DNA of 64,000 nt, taken from contig CAIWHK010000065.1 in assembly GCA_903912525.1 (NCBI GenBank), positions 185,679 to 249,678 on the forward strand. Direction: 5' to 3'. This DNA is from an uncultured bacterium (lineage in GTDB: Bacteria; Krumholzibacteriota; Krumholzibacteriia; LZORAL124-64-63). Shown piece after piece: positions 63,401 through 64,000 of this stretch. A model generated the notes under the pieces. It had not been told where the DNA came from. It saw nothing but the letters and a program-made list of their open reading frames with translations, and made no database searches. The position numbers and the translations under genes were made by a program. The stretch's first letter is position 1; each line of letters opens with the position of its first letter.

Positions 63401-63914
63401 CATCGACGCCAACTCGGACATGGACTGGCTCAACTACTACAATTTCCTCTCGCCGACGCCTTCGGAGTCGATGTTCCGCACGCACACGACGGTGCTGAAC
63501 AACACGTTCGCCGGCGGCGAGACGATCCTGCTCCGTTTCCGCCTTTTCGCCGACTCATCGGTCAACAGCTGGGGCTGGGCGATCGACGACATCGCCGTCA
63601 CGAACACCTACGTCGCAGGCGCGGGTGACGTGCCGGCGGCCACGTCGCTGGCGCAGAACTACCCGAACCCGTTCAACCCGGCGACGACGATCAGTTACTC
63701 GCTGGCGAAGGACGCCCAGGTCGAGTTGAAGATCTTCGACGCGCGCGGCGCCCTGGTCCGCACGCTGGTCGACGGTCCGGTGGCGGCCGGTGAGCAGCGC
63801 GTGACCTGGAACGGCCGTGACGACAGCGACCGGCAGATGGCTGCGGGCGTGTACCTTTACAGGCTCCGTGCCGAGGGGCGTGAACTCCAGAAGAAGATGA
63901 CGCTGGTCAAATAG
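60414..63914 (+). CDS. Large secreted BNR/VPS10-like propeller protein with FlgD/Por-type C-terminal sorting domain
   Basis: The 1166-residue protein has a signal peptide (LSVAALAVVTLFVAFGAFIDG), then a long region of sialidase/Vps10-like repeats (residues ~115-800) with Asp-box-like units such as STDRGETW, STDGGATW, STNAGLTW and SLDGGATW, a beta-sandwich region (~830-1075), and a C-terminal FlgD-Ig domain (~1085-1166) with SLAQNYPNPFNPATTISY and a GVYLYRL ending in KKMTLVK, as in Por/type IX secretion substrates and FCB-group surface proteins. It may be a surface glycan-binding or hydrolytic protein. GAGGAG precedes ATG. Confidence 0.9.
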   Translation: MSRLSVAALAVVTLFVAFGAFIDGTVRTAPITPAHQSEARPAKRHGLARPSAAERAIEREKQAVSGFPDEFARFNYELKIPADRTEPEYAPGYQYREYAKALPTAHADKAVTWVSRGPGNVAGRAREILVDPADASQGTWYVASVGGGVWKTADAGASWRQLTDEIPNLAVSALVQCPSNPNIMYAGTGESFYSVDVINGNGILKSTDRGETWTQLAVTVNDVRFNNISRIIVSPTDANLVLASTTVGRYKGSLGASSNIFRSTDGGATWTAVYTEPGTGVLADKRVLQIIADPTNFNVMYAGVYGDGIRKSTNAGLTWTTINNGIANLTGRFEIAVSAVNSDYVFAASQGSGHSELWVSWDGGANWFETVEIGTEPNWLGSQGWYDNTIACDPTDARVLYVGGPELWKITLDTIGSWTRDTIRLASYSWPHPDHHMIKTVQIPDGGPSEWFLLGTSDGGVNRTTLGPTGFTMPVTGMVTTQFYGVDKSPGASAYFGGTQDNGTWQSGANPGSVADWDFRIGGDGYETSWHFDDPLKLIGGYQYNGLQRSIDGGASWASATSGLTNTSSSNAPFITKIGKSQRRPDTIFAVGSTGVWKSTDFGQNWASTAIAPANWGTISSFHSVRVSEANPDVVWAGARMDATGKIMVSTNNGATFTATSLYPLATMGGISGLATHPTNANTAYAMFGFAQRPKILKTTDLGVTWNDITGYNGSGVNSSNGFPDVAVYDLVVWPTNTNRLWAATEIGIVESLDGGATWALANANLPAVGVWRLVTVEDEIIAGTHGRGVWSMTDASLEAGRTFKPLFNHMVQPPSGAMNLEFNLRSVYDSTQVWVDGAKVAVVGPNTRRQVASVNVPVVTAGTKTAFARSFRGGVAYDSVTRSLAALALGTPAFTYSSVLNNANDFSTSLFSIQTPAGFTDPALHTNHDYADNTSPIALLKTPIRIGHNTKLTYKEIAIVEPGDPGAVFGDQNFWDYVVVEGSRDGVTWLPVDPGIDANSDMDWLNYYNFLSPTPSESMFRTHTTVLNNTFAGGETILLRFRLFADSSVNSWGWAIDDIAVTNTYVAGAGDVPAATSLAQNYPNPFNPATTISYSLAKDAQVELKIFDARGALVRTLVDGPVAAGEQRVTWNGRDDSDRQMAAGVYLYRLRAEGRELQKKMTLVK

Positions 63915-63957
63915 TTCGGCTGTCGCGTCGCCATGAGGCGCGCTCACACAATGATGC

Positions 63958-63999
63958 GGCGGGCAGTCCTCGCGCCTTTGGCGCTGCGGATAGCCCGCC
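63958..63999. terminator. Nested hairpin at the window end
   Basis: GGCGGGC (63958-63964) pairs with GCCCGCC (63993-63999), enclosing GCGCC-TTT-GGCGC (63972-63984). It follows the propeller gene by 44 bases and is probably its terminator stem; any T-tract is outside the window. An ATG at 63933 runs open to the edge but is too short to judge. Confidence 0.45.
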
Positions 64000-64000
64000 A

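Noticed and set aside
60219..63485. A 1088-codon minus-strand open frame opposite the propeller gene
   Set aside because: Shadow of the propeller protein; composition is Arg/Val/His/Ala-rich with no motif, and no start signal.
63933..64000. Start of a further plus-strand gene
   Set aside because: Only about 22 codons are visible and they overlap a terminator-like hairpin; there is no basis for a call.

Overview
The window is high-G+C bacterial DNA, almost fully coding, with short A+T-rich islands upstream of a few operons. No rRNA, tRNA, CRISPR array, transposase or phage gene was seen. The gene set suggests a Gram-negative bacterium of the FCB superphylum or a nearby candidate phylum: a secreted beta-propeller protein ends in a FlgD/Por-type C-terminal domain (NPFNP motif), there are lipoproteins, a UbiD/UbiE/UbiX quinone cluster, a homodimeric pyruvate dehydrogenase and a short Rho. 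I cannot name a species. Several promoters share an extended -10 box (TGN then TANNNT).

Region 1 (1-17.5 kb) is a hydrogenase island. It opens with the end of an ECF-type metal transporter with a His-rich ATPase tail (probably nickel), then a group 3b (NAD(P)-linked, sulfhydrogenase-type) [NiFe] hydrogenase operon hydBGDA with its maturation protease, a stand-alone response regulator, a membrane histidine kinase with a GGxxNPF quinone-sensing-type motif, and an ACT-domain protein. Facing it on the minus strand is the full accessory set hypA-hypB-hypF-hypC-hypD-hypE. Between them lie two secreted proteins of unknown role and a Rossmann-fold protein.

Region 2 (17.5-31 kb) is mixed: a MoaC-MoaB fusion (molybdopterin), an exported LamG-like protein, an Rrf2 regulator next to cysK with an operator over the cysK promoter, an HU protein, a recently duplicated pair of secreted lamin-tail proteins with copied leaders and 3' hairpins, a CDF metal exporter, a coiled-coil protein, a Bax-inhibitor-1 protein, lipoproteins including an M48 protease, and a small MvhD-like iron-sulfur protein.

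Region 3 (31-49 kb) holds an isocitrate/isopropylmalate dehydrogenase, a GT-C-like membrane protein, a 5'-nucleotidase, an HDOD-REC-GGDEF protein, a LysR regulator divergent from ubiD-ubiE-ubiX, a small DUF4160/HTH pair leading a four-gene operon, rho, and a YgiQ radical-SAM protein.

Region 4 (49-54.3 kb) is a tightly overlapped Kai operon: a receiver protein with a C-terminal helical domain that looks KaiA/RsbU-like, then kaiB, kaiC and a receiver-PAS-histidine kinase, followed by a lone receiver. Region 5 (54.6-64 kb) is the pyruvate dehydrogenase complex aceE-aceF-lpdA and the large secreted propeller protein.

Two signals run across regions. A perfect palindrome, core TTGCGCCGGCGCAA, occurs 14 times intact, mostly between genes but also inside reading frames (hypF twice, the SnoaL-like gene). 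Three exported proteins end in the same C-terminal peptide, WGALK[GS][ST]FR, which could be a sorting tag.
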